This document shows positions 17,085-27,065 of a stretch of 42,627 nucleotides of DNA, one piece after another (positions within the stretch are counted from its first letter, which is position 1; each line of letters starts with the position of its first letter). The stretch is taken from NCBI GenBank assembly GCA_025350705.1, contig JANXXH010000075.1, positions 1 to 42,627 of the forward strand, in the 5' to 3' direction. The notes under the pieces are model-generated. The model worked only from the letters and a program-made list of their open reading frames with translations. It searched no databases and was not told where the DNA came from. The position numbers and the translations under genes were made by a program. Source of the DNA: Gallionella sp. (lineage in GTDB: Bacteria; Pseudomonadota; Gammaproteobacteria; Burkholderiales; Gallionellaceae).

Positions 17085-18329
17085 ATGAAAAGCGAAACCA
17101 AAATCTATTGCGTGGGCGGCGCTGTGCGCGACCGCTTGCTGGGACTGGCCATTCAGGATCACGACTGGGTAGTGGTGGGCAGCACACCGGAAGACATGGT
17201 GGCTCAAGGATTTCAGCCCGTCGGCAAAGATTTCCCGGTGTTCCTGCATCCGCAAACCCATGAAGAATATGCGCTGGCGCGCACCGAGCGCAAGACCGCG
17301 CGCGGTTACCAGGGCTTCGCCGTGTATGCCGCGCCCGATGTCACGCTGGAGCAGGATTTGCTGCGCCGCGATTTCACCATCAACGCCATCGCCCAGGATG
17401 CCGATGGCAAACTGATCGATCCGCACAACGGCATCGCCGATCTGCGCGCGGGTATATTGCGCCATGTCAGTGCGGCATTCGGCGAAGACCCGGTGCGTAT
17501 TTTGCGCGCGGCACGTTTCGCGGCACGCTTCGGTTTCAGCATCGCGCCGGAGACCCTGACGCTGATGCGCGGTATGGTGATCAGCGGTGAAGTGGATGCG
17601 CTGGTGGCGGAGCGCGTCTGGCAGGAACTGGCACGCGGCCTGATGGAAAAAAAACCATCGCGTTTTTTCGAGACACTGCGCAGCTGCGGCGCGCTCGCTA
17701 AAATTATCCCGGAAGTGGACGCGCTGTTCGGCGTACCCCAACCTGAAAAACATCATCCCGAAATCGATTGCGGCACCCACACCATGCTGGTGTTGGACGA
17801 CGCCGCCAAACACGATTACACACTGGAAGTGCGCTTCGCCGCGCTGACCCACGATCTGGGCAAGGGCAACACACCCAAGGATATTCTGCCGCGTCACACC
17901 GGCCACGAATTGCGCAGCGTGGAGCTGGTCCAGCAGCTCTCGCAGCGCTTGCGCCCATCCAGCGAATGCCGTGATCTGGCCTTGCTGGCCGCGCGCTATC
18001 ACGGCGACATCCATCGCGCCAAAGAATTGCGCGCCGAGACCATCCTCAAATTGTTTCAGTCGGCGGATGCATGGCGCAGGCCGGAGCGTTTCACGCATCT
18101 GTTGCAGGCGTGCGCTTCGGATGCGCGCGGGCGCACCGGTCACGAAAATGACGCTTATCCTCAGACGGATTATTTGTTGCAACTATTGGATATCGCACGC
18201 GCAGTGGACGCGGGTGAAATAGCGCGGCAGTGCTCAGACAACAACGCCATTGCTGCCGCAGTTCAACAGGCGCGCATCATAGCGATAGAAGGACTGGTTG
18301 AGAAGCAGCGCAGACAACATAACGTTTAA
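17085..18329 (+). CDS. cca: CCA-adding tRNA nucleotidyltransferase with HD domain
   Basis: This 414-residue enzyme builds or repairs the 3' CCA of tRNAs. The N-terminal polymerase-beta-type head has YCVGGAVRDRLLGL and DHDWVVVGS with the metal-binding DxD, then RTERKTARGYQGF and LLRRDFTINAIAQD. The neck has DPVRILRAARFAARFGF. The C-terminal part carries HD phosphohydrolase residues in ALTHDLGKG, as in E. coli Cca (412 residues), which also has phosphatase and phosphodiesterase activity. The start ATG lies 13 bp after slt. The opposite-strand methyltransferase gene ends 1 bp beyond its stop. Confidence 0.95.
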   Translation: MKSETKIYCVGGAVRDRLLGLAIQDHDWVVVGSTPEDMVAQGFQPVGKDFPVFLHPQTHEEYALARTERKTARGYQGFAVYAAPDVTLEQDLLRRDFTINAIAQDADGKLIDPHNGIADLRAGILRHVSAAFGEDPVRILRAARFAARFGFSIAPETLTLMRGMVISGEVDALVAERVWQELARGLMEKKPSRFFETLRSCGALAKIIPEVDALFGVPQPEKHHPEIDCGTHTMLVLDDAAKHDYTLEVRFAALTHDLGKGNTPKDILPRHTGHELRSVELVQQLSQRLRPSSECRDLALLAARYHGDIHRAKELRAETILKLFQSADAWRRPERFTHLLQACASDARGRTGHENDAYPQTDYLLQLLDIARAVDAGEIARQCSDNNAIAAAVQQARIIAIEGLVEKQRRQHNV

Positions 18330-18330
18330 T

Positions 18331-19485
18331 TCACAGCAAACGCGTCAAGTCACCACGAGCGAATCCTGATAACGGGTTCGCCTGTTTTTTCCCCAATGCG
18401 ATCACCTTGAACAACTCGCCCATCTCGGCCGGGCTGGTGAGTTTCTGCAATTGCGCGGAGAGCGGCAAGTAGTCGCGCAGGTTTTCGGGTGAGGTGTCTT
18501 GCAGCAATGCGGTGATACCGCAGTTGATCAGGAAGAACGCCTGATTGGTATAGCCCATCAATTCCAAGCCGGCATCGATGCCACATTCGGCGATGTCGGT
18601 GAAATTCACATGCGCGGTGATGTCCTGCAGGCCGGGCAGAAAAAACGGATCGTCGTGTGCATGGTGGCGGTAGTGGCACATCAGTGTGCCGCTGCGGCGT
18701 TGCGGATGGTAAAACTCGCGCGCGCCGAATCCGTAATCGATGAACAGCATCGCGCCCTGCTCCAGGCATTGCGCAAGACTGTTGATCAAGCCGCGCGCGG
18801 CGAAACCGATTTCGCTTACATAGTCATCCGGCACTTTGATCTTCCGGGCTGCGTCCAATAACGCAGCATCGCTGATCGCGCGTTCCTGCCAGATGAAACT
18901 GTTGCCGCTCACTGCCACGCCACGCTCGTTGATCGCGCTGTCGCGCCAATGCACCAGATGCACCGGCAATGCGTCGAGCACTTCGTTGGCGATGATCGCA
19001 CCTGAGAATTTTTCCGGCAGCGCATCCAGCCACTGGACGCGATCATGCAGATGCGGCAGACGTTCACGTATGAGCGCTTGCTGGCGCGCGCGCAGATCGG
19101 CGCTCACCTCAAGGATCGCATAGCTGTCCGGCAGACTGCCGAGTTGCTCCAGTTCGGCCAGCATGTCCGCCGCCAGTTTGCCGCTGCCCGCACCCAGCTC
19201 CAGTATGTGCGGTGCGCTGCGCGACATGATCTCCGCCACTTGGCGCGCCAGCGTGCGCCCGAACAACGGCGAAAGTTCCGGCGCGGTGATGAAGTCGCCC
19301 GCTTCTCCGAATTTATGCGCGCCCGCCGTGTAATAGCCCAAGCCGGGCGCATACAAAGCAAGCTCCATATAGCGAGCAAACGATATCAAACCGCCTTGCG
19401 CGGCGATGTCGCGGCGGATGAATCCGGTCAATAATGCGCTGTGTTGCGCGGCTTCGGCACCAGGTGCAGGTAATGTAGCAGGCAT
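18331..19485 (-). CDS. MidA/NDUFAF7-family SAM-dependent methyltransferase
   Basis: This 384-residue protein is of the COG1565 family; the mitochondrial member NDUFAF7 methylates an arginine of complex I. Typical segments are FARYMELALYAPGLGYYTAG, FGEAGDFITAPELSPLFGR, the SAM motif ILELGAGSGKLAADML, IIANEVLDALPVH and LFIDYGFGAREFYHPQR. The bacterial substrate is not established. ATG codons at 19485 and 19512 are both possible; 19485 was chosen because the family-like sequence starts soon after it. It is divergent from the pteridine reductase gene, with an extended inverted repeat between them. Confidence 0.85.
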   Translation of the reverse strand: MPATLPAPGAEAAQHSALLTGFIRRDIAAQGGLISFARYMELALYAPGLGYYTAGAHKFGEAGDFITAPELSPLFGRTLARQVAEIMSRSAPHILELGAGSGKLAADMLAELEQLGSLPDSYAILEVSADLRARQQALIRERLPHLHDRVQWLDALPEKFSGAIIANEVLDALPVHLVHWRDSAINERGVAVSGNSFIWQERAISDAALLDAARKIKVPDDYVSEIGFAARGLINSLAQCLEQGAMLFIDYGFGAREFYHPQRRSGTLMCHYRHHAHDDPFFLPGLQDITAHVNFTDIAECGIDAGLELMGYTNQAFFLINCGITALLQDTSPENLRDYLPLSAQLQKLTSPAEMGELFKVIALGKKQANPLSGFARGDLTRLL

Positions 19486-19530
19486 GGTCGGGTATAATTC
19501 GCATAACGGCATAAATCTACTGCGCGACGC

Positions 19531-19613
19531 CAAGGTGGGGTCGGGCGGTGCTCACGCTCCTCACATACTAATGTGTATGCTCCGGGCGCTGCGCTCCGTC
19601 CTCCCCCACCTTG
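19531..19613. repeat. extended inverted repeat between midA-type gene and pteridine reductase gene
   Basis: CAAGGTGGGG (19531-19540) is matched by CCCCACCTTG (19604-19613). The centre has ACATA-ctaa-TGTGT (19563-19576), and shorter pairings lie between. The structure sits in the divergent intergenic region and could form a cruciform or be a mobile palindromic repeat. Confidence 0.7.
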
Positions 19614-19676
19614 ACGCCGCTCGCGACAATTTCTGACCGCCATGCTTGAAAAAGACAAAGTGTAGTGGAGAGTGCG

Positions 19677-20417
19677 ATGCAAGGCAAAGTGGTATTGGTG
19701 ACGGGTGGTGCGAAGCGTGTCGGCGCGGCAATTTGTCGCCGCCTGCATGCGGCCGGGGCGCAACTCGCCATTCACTACCGCAATGCTGAACAAGAAGCGC
19801 TGGATCTGCAAAATGAATTGAACAAGCTGCGCCCGAAAAGTGCCGTCGTGTTTCAGGCTGACCTGCTTGACCTGAATGCATTGCCGCAACTGGTACACAA
19901 GGTCATCAAAAAATTCGGGCAACTCGACGCGCTGGTCAATAATGCTTCCAGCTTCTACGCCACGCCTTTGGCCGAAGTGGATGAAGCACAATGGAACGAC
20001 TTGCTCGGCACCAACCTGAAAGCCCCCTTGTTCCTTGCACAAGCAGCAGCAGTAGAATTGCGCCATCGCCATGGTTGTATTGTGAACATCGCAGACATCC
20101 ACGCCGAACGTCCAATGCACGGGCATCTGCTGTATAGCGTCGCGAAATCCGGACTGGTGGCGCTGACCAAAGGACTGGCGCAGGAACTGGCACCGCAGGT
20201 GCGCATCAATGCCATCTCCCCAGGCGTTATCATCTGGCCGGAAGGTGAAGATTGGAAAGATCAGGAGCAGCGCCGCAAGATCGTCGCGCATACCCTACTC
20301 AAGCGTGAAGGCGAGCCTGAAGACATCGCACGCGCAGTGCAGTTTTTAATAGCTGATGCGCCTTACATCACCGGGCAGATAATCGCCGTAGACGGCGGAC
20401 GGAGTGTAAACATTTGA
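19677..20417 (+). CDS. pteridine reductase / FolM-like short-chain dehydrogenase
   Basis: This 246-residue SDR enzyme has the cofactor motif VTGGAKRVGAAICRRL. The Arg in TGxxxRxG is the mark of the pteridine-reductase branch (PTR1, FolM), which prefers NADPH. Further motifs are LVNNASSFYATPL, the catalytic pair in LLYSVAKSGLVALTKGLA, and INAISPGVIIWPEG. Such enzymes reduce dihydropteridines, supplying tetrahydromonapterin or helping tetrahydrofolate formation. The ATG at 19677 has GGAG six bases upstream; a GTG at 19665 is an alternative. It is followed by ttcA after a palindromic spacer. Confidence 0.85.
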   Translation: MQGKVVLVTGGAKRVGAAICRRLHAAGAQLAIHYRNAEQEALDLQNELNKLRPKSAVVFQADLLDLNALPQLVHKVIKKFGQLDALVNNASSFYATPLAEVDEAQWNDLLGTNLKAPLFLAQAAAVELRHRHGCIVNIADIHAERPMHGHLLYSVAKSGLVALTKGLAQELAPQVRINAISPGVIIWPEGEDWKDQEQRRKIVAHTLLKREGEPEDIARAVQFLIADAPYITGQIIAVDGGRSVNI

Positions 20418-20422
20418 AGAAC

Positions 20423-20495
20423 AGCTAGTAGCTTGTAGCAGGTAGCGAAGCCGGCTTTGCTTCTGCTACACGCCACCAGCTACTGACTACCAGCT
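20423..20495. repeat. hairpin of 7-bp GTAGC-type units, copy 1
   Basis: The left arm repeats a 7-bp unit (AGTAGCT, TGTAGCA, GGTAGCG) and the right arm its complement (GCTACAC, GCCACCA, GCTACTG). AGCT occurs at both ends and CCGG is in the centre. It lies between the pteridine reductase gene and ttcA. A related structure is found at 30342-30408. Confidence 0.75.
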
Positions 20496-20505
20496 AAAAC
20501 CAACC

Positions 20506-21360
20506 ATGAACGACATCACACAACCCATACACTTCGAACATCACTCCACCAATTTCAACCGTCTCAAGGGGCGGCTGGAACACATGGTCGGCAAATCCAT
20601 CGGCGATTTCAACATGATCGAGGAAGGCGACAGTGTGATGGTGTGCCTGTCCGGCGGCAAGGACTCTTACACGCTGCTGGATGTTCTGCTCACCTTGCGC
20701 AAGCGCGCGCCGATCGACTTTCGCATCGTCGCGATGAATCTCGACCAGAAGCAACCGGGCTTCCCTGCGGAGGTGTTGCCGAATTATCTGAAGTCTCTCG
20801 GGATCGAATATCACATCGAGACGCAGGACACCTATTCCATCGTCAAGGAAAAGATCCCCGAGGGCAAGACCACCTGCTCGCTGTGTTCGCGGTTGCGGCG
20901 CGGCATCATCTACCGCGTGGCGGGCGAACTGGGCGCAAACAAGATCGCGCTCGGACATCACCGCGACGACATGATCGAGACGCTGTTCCTGAACATGTTC
21001 TTCGGCGGCAAGCTCAAAGCGATGCCGCCCAAGCTGGTCACCGACAAGGGCGACCACATCGTGATCCGCCCGCTGGCCTATTGCGCCGAGAAAGACATCG
21101 CCCGATACGCGCGCGGCATGGAATTCCCGATCATCCCGTGCAACCTGTGCGGCTCGCAGGAGAATCTGCAACGCCAGAACATCAAGGAGATGCTCGCCGC
21201 TTGGGAGCGCGAATATCCGGGGCGGACACAAACAATATTTACCGCAATGCAGAATGTTGCGCCTTCGCATCTGCTGGATGGCAACCTGTTCGATTTCAAG
21301 CATATCCAGATAGGATCAAAAGTAGCGGAAGGCGATACTGCATTCGATATCGGCTTGTGA
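20506..21360 (+). CDS. ttcA: tRNA 2-thiocytidine biosynthesis protein TtcA
   Basis: This 284-residue PP-loop ATPase thiolates cytidine 32 of certain tRNAs. The PP-loop is [16 protein letters not shown] (SGGKDS at 49-54). The pair [10 protein letters not shown] (Cys124/Cys127) is the TtcA signature that binds a 4Fe-4S cluster; Cys212 and Cys215 in PCNLCGS are a second conserved pair. [16 protein letters not shown] is also typical. Length and start agree with family members. A gap of 136 bp to the next gene holds nothing recognised. Confidence 0.95.
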   Translation: MNDITQPIHFEHHSTNFNRLKGRLEHMVGKSIGDFNMIEEGDSVMVCLSGGKDSYTLLDVLLTLRKRAPIDFRIVAMNLDQKQPGFPAEVLPNYLKSLGIEYHIETQDTYSIVKEKIPEGKTTCSLCSRLRRGIIYRVAGELGANKIALGHHRDDMIETLFLNMFFGGKLKAMPPKLVTDKGDHIVIRPLAYCAEKDIARYARGMEFPIIPCNLCGSQENLQRQNIKEMLAAWEREYPGRTQTIFTAMQNVAPSHLLDGNLFDFKHIQIGSKVAEGDTAFDIGL

Positions 21361-21496
21361 ATGCCATGAAAGTCTGTCTAAGGAATACTGGCTGCTCATT
21401 GCTGCATAACAGCCCAAACCGGATCAACTGTTCAGGATGCCAAGTGTCTGTGATATGCTTATACGATATTATTTGATATCTTTGAGGAGTGAAACT

Positions 21497-22075
21497 ATGT
21501 TCCTGTACCGGATTGTTGCACTTTCGCTATTAGCCGCCAGCACCACAGCCATGGCTGATTCTGTCGATTTTACCTTTCGCGATACCAGCGCACAGTTTCA
21601 GTACAGGGCATCAATGGGCCGCGATGCGCTCGGAAAAAGCGAATTCCACATCGGGGCTCTTTATGTCGATAAAGATGACATGCTGAGCGATATTGGTATT
21701 TTCGTGAAGGACGAATTAGGCGGCAATGCGCCCGGGTTTTCTGTCGGTGTCGGCGTAAAGGCGGTGGTCGGCAAGGCAAGGGGCGACAATCTTGTAAATA
21801 GTGACGCTGCCGCGCTGGCACTTGGTGCGATGCTACGTTATTCCCCTCCTGCGATTTCACGATTGGGCTTTGTCGGACAGGTGTACCTATCCCCGAATGT
21901 CGTCACCTTCGGCGATGCCGACCGCTATGTTGAAGCCGGTACTCGAGCGGAGTTTGAAATCATACCCCAGGCAGTCGTCTATATCGGCTATCGAAGAATC
22001 GGATTCGGCATCAAAACCCAATCTTTCGCCGTTATTGATAAAGGCGCCAATTTTGGCGTAAGGATCTCGTTCTAG
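21497..22075 (+). CDS. YfaZ-like outer-membrane beta-barrel protein
   Basis: The protein has 192 residues with a signal peptide MFLYRIVALSLLAASTTAMA. The mature part has alternating hydrophobic strands and ends in Phe (NFGVRISF), as expected for insertion by the BAM complex. Segments such as FHIGALYVDKDDMLSDIG and FSVGVGVKAVVGKARG fit the YfaZ family, whose function is unknown. The start was chosen at 21497 because of the strong GAGGAG ribosome-binding site and the signal peptide; the longer frame from 21437 lacks both. It is convergent with the YhcH-family gene. Confidence 0.75.
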   Translation: MFLYRIVALSLLAASTTAMADSVDFTFRDTSAQFQYRASMGRDALGKSEFHIGALYVDKDDMLSDIGIFVKDELGGNAPGFSVGVGVKAVVGKARGDNLVNSDAAALALGAMLRYSPPAISRLGFVGQVYLSPNVVTFGDADRYVEAGTRAEFEIIPQAVVYIGYRRIGFGIKTQSFAVIDKGANFGVRISF

Positions 22076-22081
22076 GAAAAC

Positions 22082-22123
22082 GGCAGCTTATCGCTGCCAC
22101 CCGTTCCGCATGACACGCGGAAC
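22082..22123 (-). terminator. pair of hairpins between convergent genes
   Basis: The stem GGCAGC/GCTGCC (22082-22098) is followed on the minus strand by GTTTTCC, which resembles an intrinsic terminator for the YhcH-family gene. A second stem, GTTCCGC/GCGGAAC (22103-22123), lies next to it. Confidence 0.6.
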
Positions 22124-22135
22124 CGAGACGTAACC

Positions 22136-22591
22136 TCACGCCGCCTTTACCGCAATTTTGAAAACCACCTTGCGGATGTCACCAGTCCCAACCAGTGGCG
22201 CATGCGCATCCTCCGGAAAGAAGATACAGAACGCGTCAGGGGGCGTCGCGATCCAGGTCGCAGGCGCATCGTGGAAAAACCGGATGTCCTTCTCCGCGCT
22301 GTAATCGCTCACCGGCTTGTGGCAATCTGCCAGCTCCTTCCAGCCCATCTCGTCTATTCCTTCCAGCACCAACTGAATATCGATGTAACGACGATGAGCC
22401 TCCAGCTTTGCCTCTGCGCGCGTGCGCCCCTGCATATGCTCGACGATGACGAACAGGTCTTCTCCGAAGATCGGATGGTGTCCCGGCGCAAGAGCATGCA
22501 AGTCGGTGTTGCGGATGTAGTCGAACGCGCGTGGGAACAATGGGTGCAGCGCGGCGTAGCGGTCGGCCTGACTGAGGGCGGAGAAAATCAT
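22136..22591 (-). CDS. YhcH/YjgK/YiaL (TabA)-family protein
   Basis: This 151-residue cupin-like protein is of the DUF386 family. Recognisable parts are EAKLEAHRRYIDIQLVLEG, HDAPATWIATPPDAFCIFFP and PEDAHAPLVG, with conserved His and Glu residues that bind metal in family structures. Members are linked to sugar or sialic-acid catabolism and to TabA in biofilm toxin response, but the reaction is not settled. It starts 18 bp after the U32 family gene, probably on the same transcript. Confidence 0.8.
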   Translation of the reverse strand: MIFSALSQADRYAALHPLFPRAFDYIRNTDLHALAPGHHPIFGEDLFVIVEHMQGRTRAEAKLEAHRRYIDIQLVLEGIDEMGWKELADCHKPVSDYSAEKDIRFFHDAPATWIATPPDAFCIFFPEDAHAPLVGTGDIRKVVFKIAVKAA

Positions 22592-22609
22592 AAGCGTATC
22601 TGCACTTGA

Positions 22610-23947
22610 TTAGATGAAACGCGCCACCATGCCCTTAGCCAACTCACCCTGCAACGGTATCTGCACGCGATGGCCACTGCCCGGCGCAGTGGTGAGCATT
22701 TGGCCTTTGAGGCTACGCATCTCGTTCAACACGACGATGTGATTACCGGAGGGGTGAATGATCTCGAGTTTGTCGCCCACCTGGAATTTATTCTTCACGT
22801 CTATCTCGGCGATGCCGTCGGCGCAGCTGACGATGTCGCCGACATATTGCTGGCGGAAACTTTCGGAGTGGCCGCGCATGTAGTTCTGTTGTTCGTGGGT
22901 GTGGTGGCGTTCGTAGAAGCCGTCGGTGTAGCTGCGGTTCGCCAACGCATCCAGCGCGCCTAGCAGACTCAAGTTGAACGGACGACCGGCGACGGCATCG
23001 TCGATAGCCTGCCGATACACTTGCGCGGTGCGCGCCACGTAATAAATGGACTTGGTGCGGCCTTCGACCTTGAGCGAGTCGATGCCGATCTTTGCCAACC
23101 GCTCGACGTGCTCGACCGCGCGCAGGTCTTTGGAGTTCATGATGTAGGTGCCGTGCTCGTCTTCCATCACCGGCATCAGTTCGCCGGGATGATCCTGGCG
23201 CGAGATGACGTACACGCGGTCGGCCATCGGGTGACGGGCTTGTCCGCCGCAGTCGGACAGCGCACTTTGACCTAGTGCCTTGTCGAAATCAAAATCTATT
23301 TTCTGGATATCGCCCGTACCATTCTCTTCGGCGTTGTCCACCTTGTAATCCCAACGACAGGAGTTGGTGCAAGTGCCCTGATTGGCATCGCGGTGATTGA
23401 AGTAGCCGGACAGCAGACAGCGTCCGGAATAGGCAATGCACAGCGCACCGTGCACGAACACTTCCAGTTCCATGTCGGGACATTGCTGTCGTATCTCTTC
23501 GATCTCGTCCAACGATAACTCGCGAGAAAGAATGACGCGCGTGAGCCCCAATGATTTCCAGAATTTCACCGCTGCGTAATTGACGGTGTTGGCCTGCACA
23601 GAAAGATGAATATCAACTTCGGGCCAGCGTTCGCGCACCATCGCGATCAGGCCGGGGTCGGCCATAATGAGCGCGTCCGGTTTCATCGCTATCACCGGCT
23701 CCATGTCGGCCATGTAGGTCTTGACCTTGGTGTTGTGCGGCATCAGGTTGCTGGCGACGAACAATTTCTTGCCGAGCGCGTGAGCTTCCCGGATGCCTAT
23801 CTGCAACTCTTCCAGTTGGAATTCGTTGTTGCGCGCGCGCAAGCTGTAGCGCGGCTGCCCGGCGTACACCGCGTCCGCGCCGAAAGCGTAAGCAGTGCGC
23901 ATCTTTTCGAGGGTGCCTGCGGGAAGCAGAAGTTCAGGTGCTTTCAT
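22610..23947 (-). CDS. trhP: U32-family protein, TrhP/YegQ-like tRNA uridine-34 hydroxylase
   Basis: The 445-residue protein begins MKAPELLLPAGTLEKMRTAY, then GADAVYAGQPRYSLRARNNEF, LALIMADPGLIAMVRERWP-like strands, and the U32 signature EVFVHGALCIAYSGRCLLSG. Conserved cysteines continue in NQGTCTNSCRW and probably hold an Fe-S cluster. E. coli YegQ (TrhP) makes 5-hydroxyuridine at tRNA position 34 using prephenate. The C-terminal domain (QYVGDIVSCADGIAEIDVKN) is also as in YegQ. The ATG at 23947 is preferred over a GTG at 23956. A CCCTCTCCC hairpin separates it from metF. Confidence 0.85.
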   Translation of the reverse strand: MKAPELLLPAGTLEKMRTAYAFGADAVYAGQPRYSLRARNNEFQLEELQIGIREAHALGKKLFVASNLMPHNTKVKTYMADMEPVIAMKPDALIMADPGLIAMVRERWPEVDIHLSVQANTVNYAAVKFWKSLGLTRVILSRELSLDEIEEIRQQCPDMELEVFVHGALCIAYSGRCLLSGYFNHRDANQGTCTNSCRWDYKVDNAEENGTGDIQKIDFDFDKALGQSALSDCGGQARHPMADRVYVISRQDHPGELMPVMEDEHGTYIMNSKDLRAVEHVERLAKIGIDSLKVEGRTKSIYYVARTAQVYRQAIDDAVAGRPFNLSLLGALDALANRSYTDGFYERHHTHEQQNYMRGHSESFRQQYVGDIVSCADGIAEIDVKNKFQVGDKLEIIHPSGNHIVVLNEMRSLKGQMLTTAPGSGHRVQIPLQGELAKGMVARFI

Positions 23948-23965
23948 CCTGCCCACTCTCCCTAA

Positions 23966-23988
23966 CCCTCTCCCGTGAGGGGAGAGGG
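23966..23988. repeat. CCCTCTCCC hairpin
   Basis: CCCTCTCCC (23966-23974) and GGGAGAGGG (23980-23988) form a perfect 9-bp stem in the 57-bp gap between metF and trhP. The same CCCTCTCCC sequence appears at the edge of the insertion in bioA. Confidence 0.8.
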
Positions 23989-24004
23989 GATATATGTATG
24001 TGCA

Positions 24005-24835
24005 TCAAAGTCCCAGCCTCTTCCAAATCGCCAACGCCGGCGCGGCTTGGTTCAGCGTATAAAAATGCAAGCCCGGCGCGCCGCCCGCGAGCAGCTTCTC
24101 GCATAATTGTGTGACGACATCAAGCCCAAAGGTCTGCACCGATTCATTGTCATCGCCGTAGCTTTCCAGTCTCTTGCGCATCCAGCGCGGGATCTCCGCA
24201 CCACAGGCATCGGAGAAGCGCGCCAGCTGGGTGAACTTCACGATGGGCATGATGCCCGGCACGATGGGCACGGTAACACCCTGCTTGCGGCACTCGTCAA
24301 CGTAACGGAAGTAGGCATCGGGGTTGTAAAAATATTGAGTGATCGCGGAATCGGCCCCGGCAGAGATTTTGCGCTTGAAGTTGAGGATGTCGTCATGCGC
24401 AGACTTGGCTTGCGGATGAAACTCGGGATAAGCCGCCACTTCGATATGGAAGTGATCGCCCGTTTCTGCACGGATGAACGATACCAGTTCGTTGGCATAT
24501 TGAAACTCGCCTATGCTGGCCATGCCGGAAGGCAGATCGCCGCGCAATGCGACGATGCGCTTGATGCCCATATCCTTATAGCCATTCAACATAGCGCGTA
24601 TGTTCCCGCGCGTGGAGCCGACGCAGGACAAGTGCGGCGCGGCGTTATAGCCTTCGGCCTTGATCTGCCGGATGGTTTCCACCGTGCGGTCCTGAGTGGA
24701 GCCACCCGCACCGAAGGTCACGGAAAAAAACTCGGGATGCAGCGCCGCCAATTGATTGCGCGTAGCAGCAAGCTTGACCGCACCTTCCGGCGTTTGCGGC
24801 GGATAAAATTCAAAACTAAAAAGTTGTTTACTCAT
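24005..24835 (-). CDS. metF: 5,10-methylenetetrahydrofolate reductase
   Basis: This 276-residue FAD-dependent TIM-barrel enzyme makes 5-methyltetrahydrofolate for methionine synthesis. It has FSFEFYPPQTPEG with the catalytic-site Glu, FFSVTFGAGGSTQDRT, HLSCVGSTRGNI, RIVALRGDLPSG, ADSAITQYFYNPDAYFRYVD and PIVPGIMPI. Length fits bacterial MetF. It is the last methyl-cycle gene of the block metK - ahcY - tfoX-like - membrane protein - metF, all on the minus strand, so methionine, SAM and SAH turnover are grouped. It lies 7 bp after the small membrane protein gene. Confidence 0.95.
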   Translation of the reverse strand: MSKQLFSFEFYPPQTPEGAVKLAATRNQLAALHPEFFSVTFGAGGSTQDRTVETIRQIKAEGYNAAPHLSCVGSTRGNIRAMLNGYKDMGIKRIVALRGDLPSGMASIGEFQYANELVSFIRAETGDHFHIEVAAYPEFHPQAKSAHDDILNFKRKISAGADSAITQYFYNPDAYFRYVDECRKQGVTVPIVPGIMPIVKFTQLARFSDACGAEIPRWMRKRLESYGDDNESVQTFGLDVVTQLCEKLLAGGAPGLHFYTLNQAAPALAIWKRLGL

Positions 24836-24842
24836 GTTATTT

Positions 24843-25214
24843 TCATTTTCTATTTGGTCTCATCAACTGTGCGGCAGCCGAAGACAGCGCCCAGGTAAAA
24901 ATACTGTAAAGCACCGCGCCCAATACGCCGTGCCAGAAACTGTCCACGACAAATCCGCGCAGCACCGAACCTACCAGCCAGAACAGAGCGCCGTTGATGA
25001 TAAAGATGAACAATCCCAACGTAAGCATCGTGACCGGCAAAGTCAGCAGCAGCAGCAAGGGACGTATCAAGGTATTGACCAGCCCCAGAAAAAACGCCGC
25101 GATCAAGGCCGCCGTAAAACCATCCACATGGATGCCGGGCACATAGTTCGCCACGGCGATCAGCGCGAGTGCATTGAGTACCCAGATCAACAGTAACTTG
25201 AATTGCATTTTCAT
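24843..25214 (-). CDS. small membrane protein of the phage-holin-4/YvlD family
   Basis: This 123-residue protein has about four hydrophobic helices: FKLLLIWVLNALALIAVANY, GFTAALIAAFFLGLVNTLI, a third with LLLLLTLPVTMLTLGLFIF, and a last helix with GVLGAVLYSIFTWAL. The sequence PGIHVDGFTAALIAAFFLG and the following NTLIRPLLLL are typical of PF04020, an inner-membrane family of unknown function frequently next to ahcY and metF in betaproteobacteria. The start overlaps the TfoX-domain gene stop by ATGA. The holin name reflects similarity only. Confidence 0.8.
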   Translation of the reverse strand: MKMQFKLLLIWVLNALALIAVANYVPGIHVDGFTAALIAAFFLGLVNTLIRPLLLLLTLPVTMLTLGLFIFIINGALFWLVGSVLRGFVVDSFWHGVLGAVLYSIFTWALSSAAAQLMRPNRK

Positions 25215-25585
25215 TTACGCTTCCCTTTATTTGCTTTGGTGCTTGCGTTGGTCGCATGCGCGCGCAACGCGGCACCATATGCGGTCCGGCACCACTCGCC
25301 CATATCGGCGGGTGAATCGAGGCTGGCTACCGGCGCTGACCAATAAGATAGCTGTACGGTTTGCGCCTGGCTCTGATAAACGAACGGGCGACTGCCCGCC
25401 CGCTCGAATTGGGCCAAGTTGTTTGCATCGGTCTTGAAGAACAACTCATCTTCAACTATCAACGCAAACATCAAACCTTCGCGGTACAAGCCATACCCAC
25501 CGAACATCCTGCGCGCCGATACCGCCGCCCACCCCGCCATGAGCTCCACCACGTAATCGACAAACTCGTTACGGGCGGAGCGCAT
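25211..25585 (-). CDS. TfoX N-terminal-domain protein
   Basis: This 124-residue protein matches the TfoX/Sxy N-terminal domain: FVDYVVELMAGWAAVSARRM followed by FGGYGLYREGLMFALI, then ELFFKTDANN and YWSAPVASLDSPAD. Full-length Sxy/TfoX also has a C-terminal domain and co-activates competence genes; this stand-alone N-terminal form has no established role. It starts 6 bp after the ahcY stop and overlaps the next gene, so it belongs to the ahcY transcript. The Lys/Arg-rich tail may bind nucleic acid, which is only a guess. Confidence 0.8.
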   Translation of the reverse strand: MRSARNEFVDYVVELMAGWAAVSARRMFGGYGLYREGLMFALIVEDELFFKTDANNLAQFERAGSRPFVYQSQAQTVQLSYWSAPVASLDSPADMGEWCRTAYGAALRAHATNASTKANKGKRK

Positions 25586-25591
25586 ATGCGA

Positions 25592-27034
<1,443 letters not shown>

Positions 27035-27065
27035 CTTAAACTCCATTCATAATTGGTTAATGAAT

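Noticed and set aside
17082..18182. 366-codon minus-strand frame
   Set aside because: It is antisense to cca, which has clear motifs throughout. Its His/Gln/Arg-rich translation is typical of a shadow frame.
19493..19498. TATAAT as promoter of the pteridine reductase gene
   Set aside because: The hexamer is perfect, but no acceptable -35 sequence lies at 16-18 bp, and a large inverted repeat separates it from the gene.
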